55,690 nucleotides of DNA from Minisyncoccota bacterium (GTDB lineage: Bacteria > Patescibacteriota > Minisyncoccia > UBA6257 > GWB1-50-10), in assembly GCA_020059915.1 (NCBI GenBank), contig JAGVBB010000003.1:104920-160609 (forward strand). The letters are read 5' to 3'. A program made the translations under genes and the position numbers. Positions 16,084 to 23,925 of the stretch are shown one piece after another; the first letter of the stretch is position 1, and each line of letters starts with the position of its first letter. Under the pieces are notes generated by a model. That model was given only the letters and a program-made list of their open reading frames with translations. It did not search any database and was not told the DNA's origin.

Positions 16084-16095
16084 AATAAATAAAAT

Positions 16096-16485
16096 TTACG
16101 AAACACACATAATGAACTTCTGATCGCGTTTTATTGCATAGTCGGTACGTTCAATATAAATGTTGTTTCCAGATATAAATACTTTATTACCAGGACGAAC
16201 ACTGAGATATCCATAATCAGCACTATTGAGCCATATATATGGACTATTTTTACTGAGTGTTACTCCAGCAGTATCAAGCATCAAACGTGATGCTATACAT
16301 TTTTTTGAAGCGTCAAACAATGCCTGGCAACCATCTCCACAAAGCGATTGCATTTGTTTCACTTTGTTTAGGTCGCGTGTGTAAAAACTGCGAGCAGAAA
16401 GAAATTTTTTCTTTGATATAACCTTTTTGAGGCGACCGAAGATCATAGCAATGTTTTTTTCGGTAACCAAAATACCTTTTTTCAT
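16096..16485 (-). CDS. Hypothetical protein
   Basis: 129 residues, basic, Cys-containing (LCGDGCQALFDASKKCIASR), with a beta-rich C-terminus (YGYLSVRPGNKVFISGNNIY). Family unknown. The ATG at 16485 is chosen over an upstream start at 16515 because the TATAAT and CATTAATAA leader lie between them. Confidence 0.65.
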   Translation of the reverse strand: MKKGILVTEKNIAMIFGRLKKVISKKKFLSARSFYTRDLNKVKQMQSLCGDGCQALFDASKKCIASRLMLDTAGVTLSKNSPYIWLNSADYGYLSVRPGNKVFISGNNIYIERTDYAIKRDQKFIMCVS

Positions 16486-16498
16486 TAGCTTATCCCTT

Positions 16499-16544
16499 TT
16501 ATTAATGATAAGCACATTATAGCACAGATTTATATATTTGTCAA
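16499..16544 (-). promoter_or_regulatory. Shared promoter-leader module for gene 16485-16096
   Basis: Consensus TTGACA (16539-16544), 17 nt, TATAAT (16516-16521), 6 nt, ATCATTAATAA (16499-16509). Confidence 0.8.
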
Positions 16545-16547
16545 AAC

Positions 16548-16568
16548 AAGGCCCCGCGGGAGCGGGGT
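16548..16568 (-). terminator. Intrinsic terminator of the Nudix gene
   Basis: CCCCGC/GCGGGG hairpin followed by a U-rich tail on the minus strand. Confidence 0.65.
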
Positions 16569-17275
16569 TAGAATATGTTGTTATTTTTGAGGATTTCGGT
16601 CCAGATTTCTGGAACTGCAGTGCCAGAAGTTATGAATTTGTCGTATTCATCTTTGTCCATGAACTGACCAAATATATTTCCCTCGTTTTCACGAATGGAA
16701 ATATCAATTGAAACATCACGAAGGTCAACAATAGTTACCAAGCCAGTATGGACCATGCCAATGCCACCAGTTTCTTCTTTTACAATTCCAATAACGTGAA
16801 CATCTGTGATTGTATTGAATATATCATTATCAATCATTCCATCCGTTTTTTTGAAAAGGATTGGACTTCCGTCTTTTTTGAAAACCAACTCCTCATCAAG
16901 TTCACGATACAGCGCATCCGTGATCTTTGTGTCGAACGGCTCGATGTGACCACCAACACCGACAGATATCTTCATTGCAAGACGAGTTTCTTTACTCCCC
17001 GCTTCTGTTCCTCCCCGCTGATATACAAAGAATTGATTTCCGCGACGAATGACACAATAAAAAATAATTTGCTGAAATGAATCATTTTCTTCAATTCCCT
17101 GTTCACCAAACCGATCGAAAAACGATTTATTTTCTTCCACAAAATTTATAAAATCAATTTGTTCATCCACAGTGAGGGGGTAATAGATTTTATTATTTAT
17201 CTTGAGTTTCTTTTTTACCTCCATCCAAATTGGATGTTTTTCTAATATTGTTTCTGGTAGTGCAAGGCATTTCAT
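16568..17275 (-). CDS. Nudix (MutT-like) phosphohydrolase
   Basis: 235 residues. The Nudix box is readable as GVGGHIEPFD followed by DALYRELDEELVF (G-x5-E-x7-RE-x-x-EE pattern, slightly lengthened). Upstream IFYCVIRRGNQFFVYQRGG and downstream VHVIGIVKEETGGIGMVHTG fit the COG4112-like predicted phosphoesterase group. The substrate is probably a nucleoside diphosphate derivative, unresolved. ATG at 17275 with AGGAGC SD. Confidence 0.85.
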   Translation of the reverse strand: MKCLALPETILEKHPIWMEVKKKLKINNKIYYPLTVDEQIDFINFVEENKSFFDRFGEQGIEENDSFQQIIFYCVIRRGNQFFVYQRGGTEAGSKETRLAMKISVGVGGHIEPFDTKITDALYRELDEELVFKKDGSPILFKKTDGMIDNDIFNTITDVHVIGIVKEETGGIGMVHTGLVTIVDLRDVSIDISIRENEGNIFGQFMDKDEYDKFITSGTAVPEIWTEILKNNNIF

Positions 17276-17369
17276 ATGTGCTCCTTTTTATGTTTATAAA
17301 TTACTTTTCCCAGTATATAGAGAGATAATAAAAAAATCCACCGTTATGAAACGATGGTATTGTTCGTCT

Positions 17370-17771
17370 TTAGATTTGAGCATCAAGGGCCTTATTTACC
17401 AATGCGTCGGCGCGGGAGTTCTTTTCCCGAGGAATGTGATGGAATGAAACATGATGGAACGAGGGAATTAGTTTTTGAACCTCTAGAAACAGCGGGCGCA
17501 ATCCTTCATTTTTTACTTTATATTCCCCTTTCATCTGCTTTACGATCAGTTCACTATCCATTCGTACCTCAACATCAAGTACTGCAAGATTATCTTTATA
17601 CAAAGACTTTGCTTTTTTTATTGCAAAGACAAGTGCCTTGTATTCAGCAACATTATTCGTTGTTTCCCCAATATATTCCCCATGTTCATAGGTGTCGCCA
17701 ATGACCACCCCAATTCCTGCGGGGCCTGGGTTTCCACGAGCACCACCGTCGGTATAGATTACTAATTTCAT
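17370..17771 (-). CDS. rnhA: Ribonuclease HI-family protein
   Basis: 133 residues. Catalytic acids are visible: Asp in IYTDGGARGNPGPAGIG, Glu in NNVAEYKAL, Asp in VRMDSELIVKQMKGEYKVK, and the C-terminal Asp in ENSRADAL-type context (REKNSRADALVNKALD). This is the short RnhA-like subgroup that removes RNA from RNA:DNA hybrids and could also act on DGR or replication intermediates; the latter is speculation. Separate transcription unit. Confidence 0.92.
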   Translation of the reverse strand: MKLVIYTDGGARGNPGPAGIGVVIGDTYEHGEYIGETTNNVAEYKALVFAIKKAKSLYKDNLAVLDVEVRMDSELIVKQMKGEYKVKNEGLRPLFLEVQKLIPSFHHVSFHHIPREKNSRADALVNKALDAQI

Positions 17772-17893
17772 AGAATTTTTAAATTTTATAATTTTTAAAC
17801 TAAACTCTAATAACTAAACACTAAATCCTAAACAATTTCAAAATAAGAAATTCAAATATTTAAATGTTTTTATATTTGTTTAGAATTTCGATA
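17772..17893. repeat. AT-rich TAAACTCTAATAACTAAACAC dispersed repeat
   Basis: AT-rich intergenic block with ACACTAAATCCTAAACAATT and a loose inverted partner (TTTGTTTAGAATTTCG). Similar blocks occur at 4738-4850, 12340-12385 and 18815-18900. Confidence 0.45.
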
Positions 17894-18751
17894 TTAGTGT
17901 TTCGAATTTACCTTTGTGCGTTTCCATGGGAGGGGGGCAGAGACAGGAATACGGAAGCCGGCGGCACATTTATGACCTCCCCCACCATATTTTTTTGCAA
18001 GCAAGGAAACATCAACAGAACCATTTGAACGGAGAGAAACAAAACGATAGCCTTCCTTCTCATACCAGATAATTGCAATTGGAGAGGATTTTTTACATAA
18101 CTCATTCCCCACAAATGAGTTATAGAGTGGAGAATTTACGACAAACGTTTTTATTTTTTCAAAGACAACAGGCTCTGCGATTTCAACGAGACGTTCAACC
18201 ATCTTATCTTGATGTGTTAATAATATCTTCCCATCACGGAAGATTTTCTTTCGTGTTTCAATATGTTCGAATTTCTGTATCAAGGCGTTCAGACTTTGAA
18301 AATCGTCAAATGCGACAAGATCACCATACGCATCAAACTCCCTTACATTGGGAAGTTTTAAGCGCCACAAATCAACATCTTCAACGTATAACAAAAATCG
18401 TGGAGCCTTCCTATCGGGGAAAAAATAGCTCCACGTAAGTGTTGCCCCAGAATGATCACCACTAAATCGAAAATCGTCAGCACGTTCAACGTTTTCTTTT
18501 GAGGAGGCGTGGTGGTCAATGACCACCGTTTTTATCCCCTTCTTTCTGAACTTTATGAGATCAGATTCATCTATGCTCGTATCCAATGCATATACTGTTT
18601 TGTATGAATACGCTGCAGGAGGAATTTCCCGAGGTTCAACGGGGAAAAAATCCGCCTTGTTACCAAACTTCTTTCGTGCAACCCATGCAGATACAAACCC
18701 ATCCGTACAGGTCTTGTGATACAGGACTGCAATTGATTTGTTTCGTTCCAT
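17894..18751 (-). CDS. DHH-family phosphoesterase (oligoribonuclease/NrnA-like fold)
   Basis: 285 residues. VLYHKTCTDGFVSAWVARKK (D-G-x-x-S variant of the first DHH motif), YALDTSIDES, VVIDHHAS (the DHH signature) and a C-terminal DHHA1-like GGGGHKCAAGFRI. Metal-dependent phosphodiesterase acting on small nucleotides or oligonucleotides; related proteins cleave nanoRNA or cyclic dinucleotides. Downstream lies AT-rich repeat (17790-17893). Confidence 0.88.
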   Translation of the reverse strand: MERNKSIAVLYHKTCTDGFVSAWVARKKFGNKADFFPVEPREIPPAAYSYKTVYALDTSIDESDLIKFRKKGIKTVVIDHHASSKENVERADDFRFSGDHSGATLTWSYFFPDRKAPRFLLYVEDVDLWRLKLPNVREFDAYGDLVAFDDFQSLNALIQKFEHIETRKKIFRDGKILLTHQDKMVERLVEIAEPVVFEKIKTFVVNSPLYNSFVGNELCKKSSPIAIIWYEKEGYRFVSLRSNGSVDVSLLAKKYGGGGHKCAAGFRIPVSAPLPWKRTKVNSKH

Positions 18752-18975
18752 AGAGAATAGAGTTAATTATACAGCAAGACAGGGACAAGAGACTAATTTC
18801 GAATGAGAGGAGAAGAAGAGAATTTTTAATTTTATAATTCTTAATTTTTAAATAAATGGAGAAAATTTTAAACAAATTTAAATACAAAAAATAGAGAAAA
18901 TAACCCTAGAGGGATAATAGTTATATTGTGTTCCTATTATGCTGTAAAAATAAGATTTAGTGACAAAGATTTAGT

Positions 18976-19002
18976 TTAAAAAACTCTCCCATTTGGGAGA
19001 GT
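18976..19002 (-). terminator. Intrinsic terminator of gene 19552-19007
   Basis: ACTCTCCC/GGGAGAGT hairpin and T-rich tail on minus. Confidence 0.75.
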
Positions 19003-19006
19003 ACAT

Positions 19007-19552
19007 CTATCGAGCAAACCAATCTGCAATTTCTTCTGATTGGCTAAAAAATAATGTAATACCAGCAACAAGAAGATATGGAACCCATAGCACAATCATT
19101 AACGGAATAACGTTTGTATAGATACCCATACCAAGTATTGGTAAAGAAAATACGCCTGGATATACAAAGAAATCACTTGGTTTTTTATATCCCTTGTCAG
19201 AACAAAAGACAAGAATGGATATTACAGAACATACAACTGCGGCAATATAGAACATCGGCAATACATAACTTCCACCGGTAAATAACTGAGCAATAAAGAC
19301 AATTGTACAAATTATCAAGCTACTGCCGCCAAGTTTTAATGTCATTTCCATCAAATCTGAAAATGATGATTCCCTAGATTGCTCAAACGCAATAGCAAGA
19401 AACCAGAAATATGCTACGAGAAAACCGAGATTGAGCCACGGAGAGTATGCCGGAATTATAAATCCGAACAATGCTCCGGGATTTGCCTGGAGAAAAAACC
19501 AAGCAACAAACAATAAAGCGGAAAAAATAGCGAGTTTTAACGCGCGTATCAT
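19007..19552 (-). CDS. Hypothetical multi-pass membrane protein
   Basis: 181 residues with about five or six TM helices at 5-22, 30-55, 72-95, 98-120, 128-148 and 150-172, linked by short polar loops (EQSRESSFSDLMEM, CSDKGYKKPSDF). No catalytic motif. ATG with GGAGGT SD and the shared promoter-leader module. Confidence 0.65.
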   Translation of the reverse strand: MIRALKLAIFSALLFVAWFFLQANPGALFGFIIPAYSPWLNLGFLVAYFWFLAIAFEQSRESSFSDLMEMTLKLGGSSLIICTIVFIAQLFTGGSYVLPMFYIAAVVCSVISILVFCSDKGYKKPSDFFVYPGVFSLPILGMGIYTNVIPLMIVLWVPYLLVAGITLFFSQSEEIADWFAR

Positions 19553-19563
19553 TGCACCTCCAC

Positions 19564-19611
19564 GTTGTTAATGATGAAAATAGAATACAATAATCCAGCA
19601 CTTTTTGTCAA
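19564..19611 (-). promoter_or_regulatory. Shared promoter-leader module for gene 19552-19007
   Basis: TTGACA (19606-19611), 18 nt, TATTCT (19582-19587), 6 nt, ATCATTAACAAC. Confidence 0.75.
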
Positions 19612-19671
19612 AATATACTGGATTGAATTTCGAATGATGAATTTCGAATTTCAAATGACAGAATGAGAAAA

Positions 19672-19693
19672 ATAAAAACCCCGCTTAGCGGGG
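19672..19693 (-). terminator. Intrinsic terminator of gene 20128-19709
   Basis: CCCCGC/GCGGGG hairpin with U-tract on minus. Confidence 0.7.
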
Positions 19694-19708
19694 AATAAGA
19701 GCTGCGGA

Positions 19709-20128
19709 TTAGCAGACCAATAGAAAGAACAATGCTGGAACGAGAACACCAAAGGCGATGCCAAATAGCGCCAACCACGCACCAAAGAAAAAAGCATATC
19801 CAACCGAGATGATACATGAGATGACAAATAATGCTGGATACAGCTTCGGATATTTTAGCGGGTACCATCCCAGCAACATAAAGCCGGTGATCATGGAGAA
19901 CAATCCTGTGAGATACGAACCCATGCCGATTTCTTCAATGAGATACAGGTCACCAACTAATAATGTGAGAAGAAAAACAACAACAAAAACAATTAATAAC
20001 AAAAATATATTGCTCTTTTCTTCTTTTGTTGTCGGTGATTCACCGAAAATGATTATTGCAATAATCGTCAAGAACCAAATGATGTGTGGAAAAACTGTTT
20101 GTCCAAAGAGTAATGAAATAAATTCCAT
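19709..20128 (-). CDS. Hypothetical multi-pass membrane protein
   Basis: 139 residues with about five TM helices. It starts MEFISLLFGQTVFPHIIWFL and has a charged loop FGESPTTKEEKSN. Possibly of the same class of orphan membrane proteins as its upstream neighbour; no family recognised. ATG with GGGAGGT SD. Confidence 0.65.
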   Translation of the reverse strand: MEFISLLFGQTVFPHIIWFLTIIAIIIFGESPTTKEEKSNIFLLLIVFVVVFLLTLLVGDLYLIEEIGMGSYLTGLFSMITGFMLLGWYPLKYPKLYPALFVISCIISVGYAFFFGAWLALFGIAFGVLVPALFFLLVC

Positions 20129-20145
20129 TTCTTACCTCCCAAATA

Positions 20146-20194
20146 AGTTATTAATGAATGAAATCATTTTACAATAAATACAGGATTTTGGCAA
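20146..20194 (-). promoter_or_regulatory. Shared promoter-leader module for gene 20128-19709
   Basis: TTGCCA (20189-20194), 17 nt, TAAAAT (20166-20171), then ATTCATTAATAACT (20146-20159). The -10 context TATTGTAAAAT matches the module at 3511-3558. Confidence 0.75.
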
Positions 20195-20262
20195 ATCTAT
20201 ATGTTGAAGTTTTCCACGCGCCACGGTACCATGATGACAGAACATCGCCAAGGAGGTTGAAG

Positions 20263-20463
20263 ATGAAACAGGAAGAAAAAAAGGAGCTTGTTGAACCGAC
20301 ATGTTCCTGTGGTGGATATATCGCCCAAAAGTTGAATAAGGAAAAACGATATCCTTATCAGTGCGTGAAATGTGGCATGGAATACCAAACACTCCCTCCG
20401 GCCATAGATAACAATATATTTTCGTTTTTTAAAAATTTTTTCTTTGGAAAAATCTCCGAATAA
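20263..20463 (+). CDS. Small zinc-ribbon protein
   Basis: 66 residues from MKQEEKKELVEPTCSCGGY, with a C-x-C-x17-C-x2-C pattern (CSCGG ... CVKCGM) typical of a zinc ribbon. The ATG at 20263 has AAGGAGG 7 nt upstream. A longer frame to 20158 would enter the promoter of the divergent gene and is rejected. Role unknown, perhaps nucleic-acid binding. Confidence 0.7.
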   Translation: MKQEEKKELVEPTCSCGGYIAQKLNKEKRYPYQCVKCGMEYQTLPPAIDNNIFSFFKNFFFGKISE

Positions 20464-20488
20464 TTACCCCGCTATGTGCGGGGTTATA
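20464..20488 (+). terminator. Intrinsic terminator
   Basis: ACCCCGC/GCGGGGT hairpin then AT-rich tail. Confidence 0.65.
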
Positions 20489-20507
20489 TATTTATAAAAC
20501 ATCAAAA

Positions 20508-20531
20508 ATAAAAACCCCGCTTAACGGGGCT
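20508..20531 (-). terminator. Intrinsic terminator of gene 20793-20521
   Basis: GCCCCGTTAAGCGGGG hairpin then TTTTTA on minus, overlapping the gene end. Confidence 0.65.
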
Positions 20532-20793
20532 TGTGATATTTGAATACAAAAATCGTATTTATAATAAACAATAGAACAAGGATTGACTGGCCAACGATTA
20601 GATCATGCGCATTCAGAGTAATGACTTTTCCAAGAACAAGTATCATCCCAAGAAGTCGAAGTGATGTTGACCACAAAGAAAAATCTTTAGAGCTTCTTTC
20701 TTTATAGATCCGCACCGTTTGGATTGTGTACTCCACAAATGCCATGGCAAATGCGACTACCATTCCGATGTCCACTACTGTGCTTATATCCAC
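20521..20793 (-). CDS. PQ-loop/SemiSWEET-like membrane protein
   Basis: 90 residues with three TM helices. YTIQTVRIYKERSSKDFSLW corresponds to the PQ-loop motif (Q-T in place of P-Q), and S-x-D-F-S-x-W is a classic SWEET/PQ-loop feature. SemiSWEETs are three-helix proteins that dimerise to transport small sugars; the substrate here is unknown. Start is GTG at 20791-20793 with AAGGAG SD; the adjacent ATG is out of frame. Confidence 0.7.
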   Translation of the reverse strand: MDISTVVDIGMVVAFAMAFVEYTIQTVRIYKERSSKDFSLWSTSLRLLGMILVLGKVITLNAHDLIVGQSILVLLFIINTIFVFKYHKPR

Positions 20794-20811
20794 ATGGGTC
20801 TCCTTTTTTAA

Positions 20812-20858
20812 ATTATTAACGTTAGATATAAAATAACACGTAATATGTCATTTTGCAA
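20812..20858 (-). promoter_or_regulatory. Shared promoter-leader module for gene 20793-20521
   Basis: TTGCAA (20853-20858), 17 nt, TATTTT (20830-20835), 6 nt, AACGTTAATAAT (20812-20823). Confidence 0.7.
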
Positions 20859-20863
20859 GATAC

Positions 20864-20892
20864 CAAAAAACCGCTCCAGGGCGGTTTTTTGT
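20864..20892 (-). terminator. Intrinsic terminator of the SWIB gene
   Basis: AAACCGCC/GGCGGTTT-type hairpin with TTTTTT on minus. Confidence 0.75.
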
Positions 20893-20901
20893 ATATCTAG
20901 C

Positions 20902-21156
20902 TTAGGAAAGATGCTTTGAAACGAGTTTGGTCATTTCGAACATATTTACCACATCCTTACCGTCAAATACCTTTTTAAGGTTTGCGTCGGCGTTGATGTT
21001 GCGCTTGTTTGCAGGATCCTGAAGGTCCTTTTCCTTGATGTAGACCCAGAGTTTCTTTACTACCTCTGATCTTGGCATTGGTCCCTTCCCCACTACAGCG
21101 GCAAGCTCTTCGCTCACGTTCATCGGCTTCATGAATGCCGAATTGGTTTTTGTCAT
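20902..21156 (-). CDS. SWIB/MDM2-domain protein
   Basis: 84 residues, essentially one SWIB domain: LAAVVGKGPMPRSEVVKKLW, then YIKEKDLQDPANKRNINAD and FEMTKLVSKHLS. SWIB domains are best known from eukaryotic chromatin remodellers and from chlamydiae, where they are DNA-associated. A chromatin- or DNA-binding role here is inference. The ATG at 21156 follows a TACTTATTC-like -10 closely; no SD, possibly leaderless. Confidence 0.9.
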   Translation of the reverse strand: MTKTNSAFMKPMNVSEELAAVVGKGPMPRSEVVKKLWVYIKEKDLQDPANKRNINADANLKKVFDGKDVVNMFEMTKLVSKHLS

Positions 21157-21214
21157 AGAATAAGTATATTAGATTCTCCAAAGAAAGACCATAGGGACAT
21201 GGGGATGAGTGAGA

Positions 21215-21245
21215 AAAACAAAAACCCGCACAAATTGTACGGGTT
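21215..21245 (-). terminator. Intrinsic terminator of gene 21418-21251
   Basis: AACCCGTACAATTTGTGCGGGTT hairpin then T-run on minus. Confidence 0.7.
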
Positions 21246-21250
21246 GCCAA

Positions 21251-21418
21251 TTATTCAATGGTTAGGTTTTTGAAATCTCGCGCACCGCTATATTCTTTGG
21301 TCGCTTGTATCTTTTTTACGGCGTCTTCAAAGGTTTTAACGTTTTTTACCAAAACGGTACCCCATGTCCATTCCCATCCTTGGCAGTAATATTCGTATTC
21401 AAATTTGACCAGAAACAT
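21251..21418 (-). CDS. Small hypothetical protein
   Basis: 55 residues from MFLVKFEYEYYCQGWEWTW, aromatic-rich, a probable small alpha/beta domain (VKNVKTFEDAVKKIQATK). The ATG at 21418 has CGGAGGA SD; longer starts up to 21496 lie in the leader. Family unknown. Confidence 0.6.
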   Translation of the reverse strand: MFLVKFEYEYYCQGWEWTWGTVLVKNVKTFEDAVKKIQATKEYSGARDFKNLTIE

Positions 21419-21537
21419 ATATCCTCCGATTTTTATTAAAGAATACTCTCCATGATAATGACTATCACAAGCATTTACAATACAGAGAAAGCTCACCTAT
21501 TTTAGTGAGCTTTCTACAAAAAACTAAGTAAGGAGGG

Positions 21538-22056
21538 TTATTTTACAAACAACTTTGTCAACCAACCAAAGATACTAAATTTACTTTCGTTTGATTTGAG
21601 AAATTCCTCGATCTTTTGTTGTTCTTTTTCCAATACTTGAGTCTGTCCCTCGAGAACGGTTTTCATTTCTGTATTTGTTGTTCTTTCTAACACTCTTTTT
21701 AATGCATCGATTTGATTATTGGTCTTTACCATACTACTTCGCAACTGACCAATATTCTTATAGTCGGTACCAATGAAAAATGTTTTTATCTTGTTTCTGT
21801 TTTGAATTTTTTCGATTTTTTCAGATACTTCATTTTTCACATTATTTTGCTCTTCAGCAATTACTTTTATTTGGGCACCTATCTCACCATTTTCCTTTTC
21901 TGCACTTTCCAACAAAGTTTGAACAAATGTCGCCACAGTATTCCTATGTTCCGCACCAATAGTATTTTCGTTCCCCTTTGCTGAAACAAAAAAAACTGGA
22001 ACACAAAGAACAAATCCCAATAGAAATGCCATTCCCGTTTGAATGCTTTTTTTCAT
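21538..22056 (-). CDS. Secreted coiled-coil protein
   Basis: 172 residues. A signal peptide (MKKSIQTGMAFLLGFVLCVP, cleavage near VSA-KG at about 27) is followed by a long heptad-like helical region (TLLESAEKENGEIGAQIKVI through LEKEQQKIEEFLKSN) and a short hydrophobic C-terminus (FGWLTKLFV). Probably an extracytoplasmic helical protein; function unknown. A GCTCAC/GTGAGC hairpin terminator follows at 21490-21514. Confidence 0.65.
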   Translation of the reverse strand: MKKSIQTGMAFLLGFVLCVPVFFVSAKGNENTIGAEHRNTVATFVQTLLESAEKENGEIGAQIKVIAEEQNNVKNEVSEKIEKIQNRNKIKTFFIGTDYKNIGQLRSSMVKTNNQIDALKRVLERTTNTEMKTVLEGQTQVLEKEQQKIEEFLKSNESKFSIFGWLTKLFVK

Positions 22057-22124
22057 ATATAGATTAATAACTTATGTGCGACCTTTTTTTAATTATACTA
22101 CCAAAAACAATGAATTAATAGGAA

Positions 22125-22150
22125 AAATAAAAACCCCCAACTTGGGGGTT
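22125..22150 (-). terminator. Intrinsic terminator of gene 23180-22149
   Basis: ACCCCC/GGGGGT hairpin with TTTTTATTTTT on minus. Confidence 0.75.
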
Positions 22151-23180
22151 ACATAAGCTTTCTTACAAAAACACTAGCAGCAGGATAGAGCGTCCCTTCA
22201 CCTGATTGGAATGATCCACCTATATTTGAAGTGAAACTATTATCGATTTTGAGCTCAATTACTCCTGATGATTCCATTTCTTTGAGAAAATCATGTGCTT
22301 TTTTCATTCTGCGCATTACATCTTCTTCAGAATGATTATCAGAACGTTCGGAAGAAAAAAACACATCCATAATTCCACCTTTCGCCAACATAGCCACACA
22401 ACCCTCGATAACTAAATCAGTAAAAGCAAAATATCGAGTTGCCATGTTGGAAAAGATCAAATCAATTGTTCCTTTTAATGCAAGAGGTATTCTTTCCATA
22501 CAAGCGATAACTTGAAAGTCGGCTGGATAATATATAAATTCTTCATCACGTGTTGCATTATATGTGATAAGTTCTGGATGTTCCATTTTAATATCGTTGA
22601 GCGCGCGCCCATTACCGCCACCGAGGTCAAGAATGTGTAGTGCCCTATCCCCGTTTGCCAATTTCAAACCGCCAATTATTTCTTGAAATCTTGAGCATAT
22701 TGGATAATACATAAAATTTCGATATCCCATTCGTTCAAATCCGTTTGATATGCTATGACCAGCATGCCAGACTATTTTTGAATTCGATGTTTTTTCTAAC
22801 AATGCAATTTTTTCCTCAGTACTCATTGGGCCTGTACGAGGTTTAAGACCAGCTTCTTTCACAGCCGAATCCTGATAGATATTAAAATCACCATTAGGAT
22901 CAGGTAAAAGATAACACACCGAATTAATAAACTCAGAAAAGCTACTTTCAGCAAAGGTATATTGCAATTCTTCTTTAAGTGCATTGCGAAGCTCTTGTTC
23001 TTCTTGCTCTGTTAATGAAACAATTGGTTCAAATCCAAAATATCGCTCGGCGATAAGTTCATGTAATTCTTTTTCGCTATAAGAAAAAGATGCCCCATGA
23101 CTTACCTGACTCATTACTTTTCGTATTAGATTTGCTGTTTCATAATCTACTTGCGAAAAAACGCCAGAAAATTGTTTCAT
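22149..23180 (-). CDS. SAM-dependent methyltransferase-like protein
   Basis: 343 residues. The C-terminal half has a Rossmann methyltransferase pattern: motif I HILDLGGGNGRALND, then IPLALKGTIDLIFSNMATRY at the motif IV position and CVAMLAKGGIMDVFFSSER. The N-terminal ~150 residues (ETANLIRKVMSQVSHGASFS, then a Glu-rich stretch) are unrecognised. Substrate unknown. Monocistronic with the shared promoter-leader module. Confidence 0.75.
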   Translation of the reverse strand: MKQFSGVFSQVDYETANLIRKVMSQVSHGASFSYSEKELHELIAERYFGFEPIVSLTEQEEQELRNALKEELQYTFAESSFSEFINSVCYLLPDPNGDFNIYQDSAVKEAGLKPRTGPMSTEEKIALLEKTSNSKIVWHAGHSISNGFERMGYRNFMYYPICSRFQEIIGGLKLANGDRALHILDLGGGNGRALNDIKMEHPELITYNATRDEEFIYYPADFQVIACMERIPLALKGTIDLIFSNMATRYFAFTDLVIEGCVAMLAKGGIMDVFFSSERSDNHSEEDVMRRMKKAHDFLKEMESSGVIELKIDNSFTSNIGGSFQSGEGTLYPAASVFVRKLM

Positions 23181-23194
23181 ATATCACTCCCATG

Positions 23195-23243
23195 TAATTA
23201 TTAATGATAGATATATTATGCCACACATTACTGTATTTTGCAA
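23195..23243 (-). promoter_or_regulatory. Shared promoter-leader module for gene 23180-22149
   Basis: TTGCAA (23238-23243), 17 nt, CATAAT (23215-23220), then CTATCATTAATTA (within 23195-23210). Confidence 0.75.
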
Positions 23244-23249
23244 GTAATA

Positions 23250-23275
23250 AAATCCCCCACTATTGTGGGGGTAAT
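23250..23275 (-). terminator. Intrinsic terminator of gene 23823-23275
   Basis: CCCCCAC/GTGGGGG hairpin with U-tract on minus. Confidence 0.7.
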
Positions 23276-23823
23276 TATACAAGCTTTCCTGGAGGAACCT
23301 GCTCCAAAAGAACTATTGTGGTTACCAATCCAAGACCACCATCAAATTTCCACGTATCACCTGTCCATTCCATTCCACCATGATCAAAGGTATCGGTAAT
23401 TAGTTTTCCCTTTTTTCTTTCTATAATATCATCACCCCGCTCATAGGAAACAAGACCAAAACCAGTGTTTTTGTATGCAAATGCATCTCCTGGTTTTAAA
23501 TTCTTTATCTTCCGTATAAGATCCTGTTCGTCTGTTTTTTCTTTCTTTTCAACAACGGGTGTTGCTTTAGTTTTTGGATATTCTACTTTTTTTACGGGAA
23601 CAGGTGAAGCAATCTGCGTTTTTCCTTTTTTGAGGCGTTTCCACTTTGCTACCATTTCTTTTACTTCTTTCCAAGCATCTTCGTGAATTTCTGCTCGCAG
23701 CTTTCCCGTTCGTGGATCTGTTCGATGATTGGTAGTATTTTCAATAAGTATCGCGCTCGCCCCATGAACCTTTAATAATTCATTATAGATATCTATATCT
23801 ACAAGACCCCTTCCCTTACGCAT
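23275..23823 (-). CDS. Hypothetical protein
   Basis: 182 residues. N-terminal RKGRGLVDIDIYNELLKVHG, a Lys/Pro/Val-rich linker (residues 70-100, VPVKKVEYPKTKATPVVEKK) and a small C-terminal domain with IKNLKPGDAFAYKNTGFGLV, the L-K-x-G-D-x-F motif also seen at 2564-3495. Looks like two domains joined by a flexible linker. Function unknown. GGAGGTGT SD before the ATG. Confidence 0.6.
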   Translation of the reverse strand: MRKGRGLVDIDIYNELLKVHGASAILIENTTNHRTDPRTGKLRAEIHEDAWKEVKEMVAKWKRLKKGKTQIASPVPVKKVEYPKTKATPVVEKKEKTDEQDLIRKIKNLKPGDAFAYKNTGFGLVSYERGDDIIERKKGKLITDTFDHGGMEWTGDTWKFDGGLGLVTTIVLLEQVPPGKLV

Positions 23824-23894
23824 TGTACACCTCCGTTTGATTGTTAATTCTTTCTATTAACAATCTACTGCCACCAACAATATTGGTCAATGTA

Positions 23895-23921
23895 TAAAAA
23901 AACCTCCTTGCGGAGGTTTGT
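23895..23921 (-). terminator. Intrinsic terminator of gene 24585-23926
   Basis: AACCTCC/GGAGGTT hairpin with T-run on minus. Confidence 0.75.
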
Positions 23922-23925
23922 ATAT